Part shown: positions 10,446 to 23,100 of the stretch, piece by piece
Position numbering within the stretch: position 1 is the first letter of the stretch
How the letters are laid out: each line of letters starts with the position of its first letter
Source: Myxocyprinus asiaticus
Taxonomy: Eukaryota; Chordata; Actinopteri; Cypriniformes; Catostomidae
Direction of reading: 5' to 3'
Length of the DNA stretch: 64,000 bases
NCBI RefSeq assembly: GCF_019703515.2
Contig: NC_059385.1
Span: 29,864,001-29,928,000, forward strand
Program-made: the position numbers and the translations under genes
Notes under the pieces: generated by a model
What the model saw: the letters and a program-made list of their open reading frames with translations, nothing else
What the model was told of the DNA's origin: nothing
The model's database searches: none

Positions 10446-12148
10446 TAGCTATAGATTCATTAACACATTTTTGCTGAACATTAACGACATACAGTTTTTT
10501 TTATAAATTTCAGCCCACTCAGACTGATGCTTCCAAAACTATCACAAGTCATTCTTGCAATTTTAACAAATCCCCATCTATGTTAGCCAGCTACAGAGCA
10601 ATACTTTGGTGACATTTAAATTAGCAACATTTCAAAACAATGTTAACTGCATCACAGAAAATCTAAGCTTAATTTGCAAAGCATAAAAGCACGCAAGTAT
10701 GTCAAGGAATGTAAGATGTTGCGAGAAAGCAGCACTGATTGAATAGGGCAAGTGACAGTTTCATCTACTAACACGAAACTCGCTCACACTGGCAAATCTT
10801 ATCTTTCTATTTCTTCTTTTCATGACAGTAATACATGTCATGCCATCCTCGTTGTTGAGCCTTACAGGAGTGACCCAACATTTTAATAGAGAGAGAAGAA
10901 AAAAAACCCACCACTTTAGAGGTCAACAACTACCCTCCAGGCTGACAGATGACACGGATTTCACTAAGTATACACAATTATCAGGTTCTAAATGAGCTTT
11001 TGAAGGTCACATTCCATGTCAAGGGTTTATCAATATATTGTATGCTGTATTTATAAATGTCATCAAAACGAATGAATATTGCTTGAATTATGCTCATCAG
11101 GAGATATACCGTGCATAAAGAATGACCGCTTCGTGTTTAAACTTACTTCTGAGCCCTGGCTACTTGAACTGCAATTTAGTATGGAAATAAAGTATTCTTT
11201 CAGATAAACTGTGCAAAGATAATTACGTTTTAATATCACCATAAATGCCATGAATGTATATACAGTCATAATATTAGTGCAATTAATGTACATGATTTAA
11301 TATCTGTTTGTATGTGTGGCAGTGGCGGTAAATCTACTGATAGATGACCCTCTTGGATTGCAAGGTTCTATGTATATGCTTGGGCTGTGCGCAAAGTAGC
11401 AAACATTGAACTGAAAGGTTGTTTTTAAAAAAAATAAATAAAAATAAAAAATAAAGCCTGCACTTAGTTTTAATTTCCTTTGCGGGTTAGCAGCTGTCTG
11501 CTAGCTCTCAAAACAGAAGCCGGACGGTTTGTCACTCTGTTTTGCAATTAGGCTAGTAGATTTTCAGCTTATGTTTTACTGTCATGAAAAGAAGGAATAG
11601 AAAGACAGGATCTGCAAGCATTAAAAAATACTTTTGAATTTTGTGCTAGCTGGGGGATTTAGAAGAGAAGACATGCAAAGACCATGAGAACTTTGACTAA
11701 TTTGGCTGTTCCATAGATCTTAAAAAGTGCTAGGAATGTGCAAGTCTTGTTTGCATTATGTTTCAATTGTTGGTCTATCTATGTGTGTCAGACGGATGTC
11801 TTTGGACATTGTGAAGTGTTGAGCGCTGTTGCAGTTACTTGACTGCGACTCGCCATTTAGCATATAGCATACAGTTGCTGTCCAAAACAATTTCTAGCTA
11901 ATCTGATGGCAAGTTAACGCCAAAAATGGCACCATAAATAATAATAAAAAATAAATAAATGTGCAATAAAAGTTGAAAAAAAGTCGTCAGGCAATTATTG
12001 TGTTTTCATGATCAAACATTGGTGTCACTACCGGATAACCCTAATAATTGATGGTGTGAATTTCAGAGCATATTCTTTTTGAGAGATAAGGGTGATCTGG
12101 CTCGCTAACAGAGCTGACCAGAGATATAACTGTTGTTCAGGTGGTTGT
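10446..12148. other. non-coding stretch, nothing recognised
   Basis: AT-rich DNA without a supportable gene. Reading frames up to about 76 codons look like chance. Confidence 0.45.
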
Positions 12149-12563
12149 TGTAATGTTTAATGTGTGTGTTCATGTATTTCATGTCTTTTTTTTGTAAAGT
12201 TTAGTTCCTGTTTCCTGGTCATGTGATGTACTGTTTCCCCTCCATGTTCATGTGTCTTGTTTTCATTGGTTTATTGGTTTATTATCTTGTTATCAGTTCT
12301 GTCTGTTTATTGGTTATCTTTGTCATGTGTTCTCCCATGTCCATGTACTTAAACCCTATTGTTTGTGACTTTGGTAACGTGTCATGCCAAGTTCAAGTCA
12401 AATCAAGTTTATGTTCATGTTAGTTGTTCATGTTTATGTTTTGTTTATTTCACGTTTATAATTAAGGTTTTGGATATCATTTATGTAAATAAATTGCACT
12501 TGGGTTCATCTTTATCACGTCTTCATCATCTTCGACATTGCCAGTGCCAGCAACAATGTTACA
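12149..12563 (+). repeat. left LTR of element A
   Basis: 415 bp, TGTAATG...ATGTTACA. It shares the block TTAGTTCCTGTTTCCTGGTC with the solo LTR at 46547-46937 (one base different) and its final CCAGCAACAATGTTACA with the right LTR. Confidence 0.85.
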
Positions 12564-12581
12564 GAATACTTGACCGACCAA

Positions 12582-13415
12582 ATGAACCCAGCAATTCAGC
12601 TCCTCCGCCAACGTCAGGGGAATCATCCCCTGGAGGACTATGTGGAGGAGTTCTGCACTCTGGCCTGCTGGGTGGACTTCAGTGAGGTCGCCCTCAAAGT
12701 CTGTTTCTGTTTTGGACTGAGTGAGCCAATCTCCTCTTTAATGCCTGGCGGTCGCTGTTCCCTCAGCATGGCTCAGTTTATCGACCTCGCCCTGCAGATT
12801 ATTGGTTCCACGTTCACTGTGGGGGAGGCGGATGCCGAGCCAGTGTTCCACGATATGGCAGCCGAGCCAGAGTTTCACGTCATGGCCACCGAGTCAGAGT
12901 TTCACGTCATGGCCACCGACCCAGAGTTCCTCGTCATATTCGCTGAGCTAGCATCGTCATTTGCCCCAGATCCTCAGCCTGCTCCATGCCACGTCACAGC
13001 CATGCCTGAGCCTGCTCCATGCTACGTCACAGCTACGCCTGAGCCTGCTCCATGCCATGTCACAGCCACGCCTGAGCCTGCCCCATGCCACGTCACAGCC
13101 ACGCCTGAGCCTGCTCCATGCCACGTCACAGCCACGTCTGAGCCTGCTCCATGCCACGTCACAGCCACGCCTGAGCCTGCTCCATGCCACGTCACAGCCA
13201 CGCCTGAGCCTGCTCCATGCCATGACACAGCCACGCCTGAGCCTGCTCCATGCCACGTCACAGCCACACCTGAGTCTGTTCCACGCCATGTCATGGCCAC
13301 ATCTGAGCAGTTGGACCTGGAGATGGTTCCCGCCTTTGTACCCACCCTTAGTTCTCTTGAGCAGGCAAGGGGAACTTTCAGCCCTCCGACCCCGCCTGGA
13401 ACCTTCGAGCCCTGA
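12582..13415 (+). CDS. Gag-like ORF of element A: capsid C-lobe plus 11-residue repeats
   Basis: I start at ATG 12582 (MNPAIQLLRQRQ), because the same MNPA(V/I) start follows the LTR in element B. Residues 1 to about 80 resemble the C-terminal half of a Ty3/Gypsy-type Gag capsid (QGNHPLEDYVEEFCTLA, then LSEPISSLMPGG). Next come EFHVMATxx nonamers, then about eleven 11-residue units built on EPAPCHVTATP, encoded by a 33-bp tandem repeat. A stop at 13415 interrupts a proline-rich continuation in another frame (SSDPPAPP units to about 13880). No zinc knuckle or catalytic domain. Function is unknown; a packaging or trans-complementation role is only inference. Confidence 0.6.
   Translation: MNPAIQLLRQRQGNHPLEDYVEEFCTLACWVDFSEVALKVCFCFGLSEPISSLMPGGRCSLSMAQFIDLALQIIGSTFTVGEADAEPVFHDMAAEPEFHVMATESEFHVMATDPEFLVIFAELASSFAPDPQPAPCHVTAMPEPAPCYVTATPEPAPCHVTATPEPAPCHVTATPEPAPCHVTATSEPAPCHVTATPEPAPCHVTATPEPAPCHDTATPEPAPCHVTATPESVPRHVMATSEQLDLEMVPAFVPTLSSLEQARGTFSPPTPPGTFEP
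12985..13310 (+). repeat. 33-bp coding minisatellite in element A
   Basis: About ten to eleven units of CCTGAGCCTGCTCCATGCCA plus CGTCACAGCCACG, nearly identical. Because the period is a multiple of three, open frames also appear on the other strand; I treat those as artefacts. Confidence 0.9.
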
Positions 13416-13976
13416 ACTCCGCCTTGGCCTGTCGGTCCCACGACATTGCCTCAGCTCTGTGTTCCCTCGGCTCCACTGCGGTCCTTCAGCCTGTTGGCTT
13501 TGCCTGGGTCCCTCCGGCTCCTCCTTGGTCTGTCAGTCACCTGGCTCTGATCCTCTGGCTGTGCCTCGTCCCTCTGATCCGTCAGCTTCACCGGGGACCT
13601 CCTTCCCTACGGCTCCGCCTTGGTCCTCAGTCCCACCGGCTCCGCCTCAGTCTTCCGATCCCCCAGCTCCACCTTGCTCCTCTGAGCCTCCAGCACCGCC
13701 TTGGTCCTCCCTGCCATCAGCTCCACCCTGGCCCTTCGAGTCTTCGGCTACTCTCCGGGCACCAAGTTCCCTTCGAGTCTCTCACAGCTCTGCTTTCCAT
13801 GGCTCTGCCCCTCAAGTCTTTCACAACGCCACCTTCCACAGCTCCACCTCTCGAGCCTCTCAGGGCCCCACCTACCATTGACTCTGCCCTGGTCCCATGC
13901 CCCATGCCCTGTCTCACCAGGCCATGCCCCACGCCTCAAGACACCCCCCCCCCACTACCCTACAGAACATTGGAAC

Positions 13977-14260
13977 TGTCATGTTTAATGTGTGTGTTCA
14001 TATTTTGGGGCATCGGGAGCCGCCCCTAGTGGGGTGGCTCCCTACTAGTCAAGTATTGTTTGTGTGTTTGGTAAAGTGTCATGCTAATTTCAAGTCAAGT
14101 CAAGTTTATGTTCATGTTAGTTATTCATGTTTATGTTTTGTTTAGTTCATGTTTATAGTTAGGGTTTTGGATATCACTTATGTAAATACATTGCACCTGG
14201 GTTCATCTTTATCACGTCTTCATCATCTTCGTCATTGCCAGTGCCAGCAACAATGTTACA
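13977..14260 (+). repeat. right LTR of element A (internally deleted)
   Basis: 284 bp compared with 415 bp on the left. The first 25 bases and the last 190 match the left LTR. The middle is replaced by a short GC-rich stretch containing GGGAGCCGCCCCTAG. Confidence 0.8.
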
Positions 14261-17200
14261 GTTGGTCAGCCATTAGACAAGATTACTTTTCCAATGCACA
14301 CATCCCTCATAGACAGCAGTAGTTAAGACAGCATGTATTTGGAACTAGACAACACAAGGGCATTGTTTGCAGATCATTAGGGACATTTTGTCCAAGCCTC
14401 TCCATCAGCCTATGAGTTAAACCCACTTCTTCACTGACAACAACAGCAATACATCATCCTCTTAGCAGTCACCTTGTGGTATTGGTGCATCAACAGAGAA
14501 CTCTATCAGGGTAAAAAGGAACAAAGCAAGTGTTCAATGTGTTGCAGTAGCTTTACGCATACTAAAGGCTTGCTGAACAAATGATGACCTGGCTAATCAG
14601 GGGTATAGGAGCCTTTTGATAGAATAATTACCATTTATTGTGTGTATGCTAATTTAGTCCACTGCCGAATGTAACCTGTTGACAGAGGCTTCTGCTTGTC
14701 ATTGTGTTATGTGCCAAATTTTGGAATCGTGTCCAAGGAAAGCAAAACTTAAAATAGAATGATCATAATGGGGGTGCTACACCCGTGGTGCTCATCTTGT
14801 GTTTCCAATGTGTTGTATCTGATTGTCTTTACATTCCCCTGCTCCTAACACACAGAAAAGAAAAGGGGTAGATTGCAATGCCCCCTCATGCAGAACACAG
14901 CTAAATCAGAGAGCCGAAATATGTGAGGAGCTCAAAGCTCAGGGAGCAGTCATGTGTTACTGATGACGGCTTGGTTTGCACCAAACGCCCAGACTGCATA
15001 GGTGGCTGAAAGATCCTGCAAGGTAACATCTTTTATCCAATGGCAGGTCAGTGCAATCCATCACATGTTAGCCTTCTCTACAAATACCCTTTATTGCTCG
15101 AAACATTCCCTGGCATTTGAGTTGCACTACTGGGTGGAGGAACCACCCACATCTTTGATTCTTTTCTTCAAATCGACCTGATATTCAAGCGACACTCATG
15201 AACAGGTCCTCCCTTTTACAGAATGAGGTCAGATTAGCATTGAGTGTTATCCAAACAAGACCTTCATGTTGTTTTCTTGCAAGTGGCAGTGTCTGGTGAG
15301 TAGCGTGCCACCTGTGAGAGTGTGTTGAAGGGTCACTAAAGCAGGGCAATCATGTCAGGATTACCCCAAGGTAACAGGAGAATTTGGATGGAGTCACGAC
15401 AGCTCCTGCAATGAGGGAGCCATCTCAGGCTGTCGCTTTAGGGAGGGCTGGTGAAAAGAATGAAAGAGATGGACACAACAGTGGGAAAGTAGATATGAAA
15501 GGAGGTGGTATAGATAAGAAGATGGAAGAACAAGGGAACTCAAGAGCATAATGCTGTTTAATGAAGGGTTTTCTCATGGGGAGAAACAGTGTGGAATACA
15601 AAGCAGGCTTGTCAGAGGGCTGCCTGTTGGCCTGCCAGAGCATGTACCCTTCACAAACGAGAGCATCCCGGAGCAAACAGCTGCAGTCACCGTCTCTCTG
15701 CCCTCCTGTCTGCCATCACTCCACAAGTCCTATTACCTCAGCTGCACTCAATATAGATGATGTGGTGAAGATAAGATAAGGTCTTCATCGAGATCAAACT
15801 CACATTTAAAATTTAATTGCTTAGAAGATACGAGTTAAAAATCCACAATCAACAGTCGGCCATTCTCAAAAGTGAGAACACGAATACAGAGAAAATACAT
15901 AATTTGTTCAAGTAAACATGAAATAAAAAATTATTTTCTTAGAACAATTCTAAATAGAATTACACTGAAAGAGGATCACGAGCTTACCACAGAGGCAACC
16001 ACCCAGAACACCCATCATCATTTAGTCATCATAAGCAAGCACCACGCACATTTTCTTCAGCAAATGTACAAATGTACTTGTTCCTGTTGTATGAGGCATA
16101 GAGATATTTGTGACTGCATTTCAACAGGGACCCTGGTCAAATGATTTTTCTCATCAGAAAAAAAATATTTCTCTTTCTTTATTTCTGAGACATACCCAGG
16201 CCTGACATGATAAATGATCTAAGAGCACTACTTTGGCTCTAAACTCTGGTATTGTATCAAAAATACTTTGCGTTGCCTTAGCATAGTCATAAAATTCCAC
16301 TCTCAAGAATTTCCCCATTTGACATAAACACATCAACACATCAATCTTACAAAAAGACCCTTAGCATCAGGATTGATTGGGGGAAACGATTACAATGGCT
16401 GAGAAAATGGAGACACATTACGGCCAACGTTGTTGGTGCTTACAGTGTCTGTAAAAACAGATGTAAAAAACAAGCATCAGCCTTTTTTCTGACCCCTACC
16501 AGAGCGCATTCCTTCCCAGCCCTTACATGCTGCCACCCTGTGAGGGGAATGGGAATGAGGTAGGGCTGATTGTTGGTTTTAGGCCTTGGTGTAATCTCTG
16601 TAAACTATGGGAGTGCTTTGTAATGACATCCAGGTATGTTTGCTCTTCATTTTGCATGGCTCATCAGTGATCAGTGCTGGGGGACATGTGTGCCGGTGGA
16701 GGTAGAGGAAGAGAGGGAGGGATGCGTACAGCAGGCAGGTTTCCCCCCGATGAGGAGGATAGGGGGGCCGCAGACACAGGCTTGCCATGTGATGTTTACA
16801 TTCCACCGACAAGGCTACGCAATTCCCTCATTCAAAGCAGAGCTGAAGTAGAGTGGCGGAATAAATGTGCATGTAATCTGGGTATAATGGCATATTTTTC
16901 TCCAAGGGCCTGGTGCCACTATGGCAGGTACATGCCATAAACTTAAAACTAAAAAAGAATAAGCTATTTGAAAATAATTGCTGAGTCCCAAGACAGCAAA
17001 GTGCATCCTAAGCTATGTTTGAGAATTATTTTTGTTCCACCAGAGCATATTTTAGGGGCTATATCACTTAGCATTGCTAGCATCACTTATACGCTGCAGT
17101 TGGGTCGCTAGGAGTTTTCCTGGTTCTTTGTTCTGAATTTTTTTCTTGATAATAAAACACAAAGCTTACAGTTGCATTGCTGTTTTGTTACCGTATACAT

Positions 17201-18926
17201 AATTTTCCAAGTGTTGGGCAATGGAATGGCTTTACAGTCCAAAGTAGGAGATTTAAAGTATGAATATCCCACATCTGACTATGAATGAATGTAGCATTAA
17301 ACTTCAAATATATTCTGATTGGCTGTGATTTCATGTCTTCGCAAAAAAAATTTACTTACAATGAGGACAAAAAAAATTACTTGATGACAATGGGGTTAGG
17401 ATTTGGCTGATTAGCATTGTCCAGTTAGCCCCTGCTCTTTTTCTGTTGAAATAAAAATGTTCTGCAAGATGTTTGGCTCAAAAAGGTCCTATCGTGCCCA
17501 TGAGCAAAGATGGGTGAAGGTCAGGATTCTTTGTGCTAGCTGAGCAACTACTATTAAGATGAATGTGTATGCTAATGGTTAGCTCCCTCTGCATACCTCA
17601 TTTTTTTTACATTGGAAACACACGGCTGATTAGGACACAGTGTAAGACTAGACTAGCTCTCTGCATATCTCACAATCACAATAATTAGAGCATAGCATCA
17701 CAACCACCATGGCATATGGTCCAATCACTGCAACAGACTGTTGTTGCCAGAACCATCATGGAAATCAGTTTAATGTGATTTCTTTAATGCTGTAACAGGT
17801 GAATGAATGCGCTTCTGGCTCAGATGCTTTGATACACTATTCCTTCACCTGGGATGGGATGTGTTATAGAGCTAACGTGAGTCCCGAACTGGGTTGGATT
17901 ATAGACCAGGCCTGTAGGCCCAGTGTCTCAGACTGCCTGGGCCCTCCAAAGCCTTAGGCCACATGGCCTAGGACTGCCAAAAAGAGCTGAACACCAGGGT
18001 CCCTTGTCCCCTTAGTGTATACACCACAGTTTTAAGCATTTTCAGATTATCAATGAGAATTTTCTGCCCAAAGACGTGTGCACAGGGGCCTCGCGAGACC
18101 ATGGTCCTGAAATTCCTGATCTTGCACCAATCCAATGACACCACCATACCTCGAGCAGCCCCATATATCAGCATAGCCTGTCAACAGCAGTCAGACTTCA
18201 GCTCTACACATAGAATGCTAAGGATGTATGTTGCTGTGTATTAGCAAATTAAGATAGGGGGTGCTGTTGTCACGGAGTGCATTTACAAAATTAGGATCCA
18301 ATTAAATCAGAGTTGCCTTTGTGTATTAGGGCTTTGGGTATGAGCGGGCTAGGGTGCTTTAATCTCCTCTGCTTCCGATTTGCATTGGAGTGTTGCCTCA
18401 TGCTGCTCTCCATCACAAGCGCCTGTTGAGTTGTACATCCTGTTTCATCTCCTCTGGCAGGCTGCTCATGTGTCTGCGGAAACAAAAGTGGGCCTGAGTT
18501 TTCATCAGAAGTTCCACTGAGCATTGAATTAGGAAAATAACAAACCTGTTAAAAATGTTTTATTTATTTTTAAATCATGGAATGATGCAAGATATCGGAT
18601 AGTAATATGTGACTTTTATGACGTTAGGGAATAGTTTTTTTTTTTAAATGCACACCTGCACAGGGCAGTACATTGACCACATCATTATATCCTGCTCATG
18701 TGTCAGTCTGACTAACATAGTTACTATACAGGTATAAATGTTAAATAAAGTGATATTATGTAAGTTCTCATCTATAAAATAAATAAATAAATAAAAATGT
18801 CTGGTGTCCAAATCCAATGTCTACAATGTATATTCCAAACATTCTGGAACAAACAAAGGTGGTACTGTCTGGGTTGGCATGCTATCACAATAAACCCTGA
18901 AAGGTCATTTTACTATGGTTATGGTA
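14261..18926. other. long non-coding stretch, mostly single-copy in appearance
   Basis: About 4.7 kb with no supportable exon or complete transposon. A 48-bp segment at 17389-17436 (containing GATTTGGCTGATTAGCAT) has a diverged partner at 21571-21618. Reading frames up to 90 codons have no recognisable domain. Confidence 0.45.
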
Positions 18927-18928
18927 TA

Positions 18929-19770
18929 AATCGATCAGCCACAACATTAAAACCACCTGCCTAATATTGTGTAGGTCCCCCTCGTACCGCCAAAACAGTG
19001 CCAACCTGCATCTCAGAATAGCATTATGAGATACTATTCTTCTCACCACAATTATACAGAGCCGTTATCTGAGTTACCATAGAATTTGTCAGTTCGAACC
19101 AGTCTGGCAATGCTCTGTTGACCCCTCTCATTAACAAGGCATTTCCGTCCGCAAAACTGCCCCTCACTGGATGTTTGTTGTTTTTGGCACCATTCTGTGT
19201 AAACTCTAGAGACTGTTGTGAGTGAAAATCCCAGGAGATCAGCAGTTACAGAAATACTCAAACCAGCCTGTCTGGAACAATCATCCATGCGATTATCTAA
19301 TCAGCCAATCGTGTGGCAGCAGTGCAGTGCATAAAATCATTCAGATATGGGTCAGGAGCTTCAGTTAATGTTCACATCAACCATCAGAATAGGGAAAAAA
19401 ATTGATCTCAGTGATTTGGAGCGTGGCGTGATTGTTAGTGCCAGATGGGCTGGTTTGAGTATTTCTGTAATTGCTGATCTCCTGGGATTTTCATGCACAA
19501 CAGTCTCTAGAGTGTACAGAGAATGGTGCCAAAAACAAACAAAAAAATATCCAGTGAGGGGCAGTTCTGTGGACGAAAACACCTTGTTGATGAGAGAGGT
19601 CAACAGAGAATGGACAGACTTGTTCGAACTGACAAATTCTACGGTAACTCAGATAACCACTCTGTACAATTGTGATGAGAAGAATAGATACTAGGTTGGC
19701 GCAGTTTTGGCAGCACGAGGGGGACCTACATAATTTTAGGCAGGTGGTTTAATGTTGTGGCTGATTGGTG
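18929..19770. mobile_element. fold-back Tc1-type element P1
   Basis: The element is a long imperfect palindrome with ends ATCAGCCACAACATTAAA and its complement, flanked by TA on both sides. Each arm carries the N-terminal helix-turn-helix part of a Tc1-type transposase, in opposite orientations: minus strand at 19052-19288 and plus strand at 19347-19694, both with AGLSIS...ADLLGFS..TVSRVY. The catalytic DDE part is absent, so it can move only with a transposase supplied in trans. Confidence 0.85.
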
Positions 19771-19772
19771 TA

Positions 19773-22700
19773 ATATGTATAATGTGATGTAAAATACACC
19801 AATATGTTTTTCATTAAACAATCACAAAACATAATTCTTCTACCATATTACAAAGTTCACTATCCTAGATAAATTGTAATCTGTTTACAATTGCTGAGCA
19901 AAGATCAAAAGAAACAAAAGAATCAAAGAACATTTCATGACTTGGCAAATTGTATAGAATTCAATTGGTGTGTGTTAATTGTAGTTGTAGATAAGCAATT
20001 TTACAATGTCTTTGAACGTGGCTTGACCGATAGTTCCAGCTCTGAAAATCTGATTACATGATAATAAATACATTTTTAAACAAATAATCAAACATTCTTC
20101 CTCCAAGTAATATAATTCATTAACCTAAATGTTATATGTTTGTGGTAGACAACAATGCAAAGATTAAAGATCATTCAATGACTTGGAGCATATAACATTA
20201 AATTGAGAAGCATAGATTATAGCATAGAGGGCCTATATTGGCTATTTTACCACAAATTTGAACAAGGATCAAGCCTTAGTTTTGTGTCTGATTGTTCAAT
20301 CTGATTTTAGTGCCAGAACTATCTGCTTTAAAATTATGGTTAGTATACACTGCATTTGGTTGTTTTTCTGGGTCATCCTGTAAGCAAAAAGAAGATTGTA
20401 GAAGAACTAATACTGGTCTTCGGCTAGATCTTTCCAAATAACCATGTGGTGCATCACGGGAGGTCTGGGAGGACTGCGAAAATGAGGAACAGCGCCAGTG
20501 GCTAGGAGTTAGCTGGCACCACCCTCCCCCCAACCCCCGACAAGTGTAAGAAAATAAACCAAGTAGTCGAGCCCACATTCCCATCGTATAGTGTTAAGCC
20601 CAAAAGCCCAGAGGAGAAGGATGAAGCTATCTGATCCGTGTTGTATCAATCTGATACTTTCTAATCCCATTGACCTTTTCAGAGTATGTACCATTTCAAG
20701 ACCTTTGTTTGTGTGAAAATCCCTCCATGTTACAATACAATATCAGTCAGGGAGGGAAAACTTCCATATGTCATGGTTTTATCCAGCCCACCCCCTGGAG
20801 TTATGGTAACTGCGCGATGAACCGTTGTGCACTATTACAGCTCTGAACAGATGATAATACCATGAATCCAAGGATGTAACCAAATATTCAAGGCTCTAGC
20901 CACTTTGGCAAAAAATTGACTGTATGTGTTCACTTCAATTTTGGTAGTTATAGCCCTGCATCAAACATTTGGTTGCACCATGCTCTTTCACAAAACAATA
21001 TTCTGAGACAGTTGCCAATGCCAATGGGAATCCAGTGTACATTGTATTATCTATGTTAAGGAATATTAGCAAGTAAAGAAGTAATGTACTTTCAGATTTT
21101 AGCTCTGAGAAAATGATAGGACCTCTTATTCCTGTTTGTCTAGCGAATTAACTGCTTTGTGAATATGCTGCATGTTTCAAAAAGACAGCTGTTCCTCATC
21201 TAGCCAGTATATCTATCTGACAGTCCAGTCCTCTATTGGCTGCTCTAGAATTCCCTGCACAAGCAACGCTGCATATGTCCTGCTCATAAAAGCTTTAGCA
21301 CTTCCATGTGGGTGTAGAGTCCCTCTTCTCTCATTTCTACATGAAGTCTCTGCTAACCTAGCCAGTTTACATCTACATTATCAAGTGTCAGTTTGACTGC
21401 TTCTTTAAACTTTAAACCTTGTTTTTCTGTTCCATCTTATTCCTAATGGGACCTTCAAACTCTTTGCCCTTGAAAGCTTTATGCATTCCACATTCAAAGT
21501 AATTTTGCATGGGTTGGAAGTTATTTGGCTCATATTGTTGTTTGTTTAGAGGTAATATGCAATAACCCCAGGGGGTCGGGATTTGGTTGGTTAGCATGGG
21601 CAGTTAGCCCCTGCTGGTAGATGCAATAACAACACCATTATGCGAACAAAAAGCATGTGTCTCATTTGAAAAGCATTGAAAAGCAGCCATGCATTGTATT
21701 GAAATATTTTTGGCAAGCAACATGGGACAGATATCATTATTGGATGGTTCGGCAGTGACCGATTTTTTGGAGTTCTCTAATATTGTAAATGGTCATGTTT
21801 TATGTTTTTTTTTTTTTTTTCCTGCTGATATTGATCTCACTGCTTATGCTTATGGCTTGGATCAAGGAGAGCTAATATGCTGCTCACTGGAGATAATATA
21901 GAAATGCCCATTTTGGGCAAACCTCAGATCCGACAGTGCCCTGAAAAAAGCACCTGCTAATTACATAACTAGAACTAGGCAGTCTGAGCTATCGAAAGGT
22001 AGCAGATACGAGTAATTGCTCTTGGGCTTTGTTGTGTCATGCCAATAGGTGGACATTATGTGTCCTATAACTGCCTGCCTGCAGTGCCCACAGATAAGTA
22101 GACAGGAAACAAGAAATTGATTTATTTTAGGCTCCTTAACATCAAGGTCCAGCAAAAGTGGACTGACAAGTGAAAGACAACTCTTTAATGAGAATCCTTA
22201 AAAGGAACAAGAAGGAGGGCAAAGCAGTGACTCCCATTCGAAAGATGTTCGGAGAAGAGAAATTTCACAGGCTTACGCAACTGAACAAATTTTATTCTGA
22301 GGCTTTCTCATAAAACGGGCCTGTAAAATGGCTTTTAAGAAGTTTAGCCTTGTTTCTATATTCTTTTGTTTGTTTGTTTTTATCATCTGTTTGACAATGA
22401 TAATGACATTTGGTCAATGGTCACAATTAAACCGGTTTGAAGAAATAATACTGGATAGTGGAGCTTGTATTGAATTTAAATGAGTATAATGTCTTAAATT
22501 AAATATTAAAGTGAAGAGCATATAATTGCCCTTAATTTAACGTTGAAGGAATCTATAGAATGAAAATGAGTATGAAATCAGCAGACATTCAAGTTACTTC
22601 ACATTAGTCTAATAAAACAGGACGAGCACAAGGGGACAGAGGGTTTTTCTTGAAGCTATGACGGAACACTCCATTGGTTTTTGCATGCTTTGTTCCCATA

Positions 22701-22794
22701 CGCGATGAGACAAATTTGAATGTTGATGTGGAAATTAGATTTTAGAGTTGTGCATAGGACAAAATTTTTTGTGAATAATAACCTATGGGAATAA
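19773..22794. other. non-coding stretch with one minor repeat
   Basis: No supportable gene. The only internal similarity noticed is 21571-21618 with 17389-17436. The rest is AT-rich, with short chance frames. Confidence 0.45.
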
Positions 22795-22925
22795 AGTCAT
22801 CAAGTATTCACCCTAATGTCATTCCAAACCGATTTGGCTACCTTTTTTATACGGAACACACAAGGGGAAAAAAATGTCCAGGTCTGGCTTTTCAGTACGC
22901 TGGTAGTCAATAGCAACAGACTTTA
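22795..22925 (-). mobile_element. MITE remnant related to 8600-8685
   Basis: Contains TTCACCCTAATGTCATTCCA and a GGAACACACAAGG block, the complement-side phrases of a widespread fish non-autonomous DNA transposon. Confidence 0.5.
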
Positions 22926-23100
22926 AAGTTTAACCCTCCTGTTATTTGGGTCATTTAAGAGTTAAAATCAGGGAATATAAATAATTGTAATCTTGTGTTT
23001 GTTCAAAATGCCTTTGGATTCTCCACAACAATGAATGAATAAATAAGTAAAGAATTTTGTTTGTTTTTTTTTTTTTGAAAAAAAAAAAAAAAAAAAAAAA

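Larger units (their letters stand above)
12149..14260 (+). mobile_element. gag-only LTR element A (non-autonomous)
   Basis: LTRs at 12149-12563 and 13977-14260 begin TGTAATG / TGTCATG and end AATGTTACA. The right LTR has lost about 130 bp of its 5' half. The flanks GTTGT and GTTGG (4 of 5 matching) are a plausible target duplication. The interior starts 18 nt after the left LTR with a capsid-like ORF, continues with 33-bp tandem repeats and a proline-rich region, and has no protease, RT or integrase. A run of C precedes the right LTR. Architecture matches elements B and D. Confidence 0.82.

Noticed and set aside
12570..12581. Upstream start of the element A ORF at 12570
   Set aside because: The codon is TTG; ATG 12582 agrees with element B.
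12957..13441. Long minus-strand frames of 110 and 139 codons across element A
   Set aside because: They arise because the 33-bp repeat length is a multiple of three; the sense frame holds the capsid-like block.
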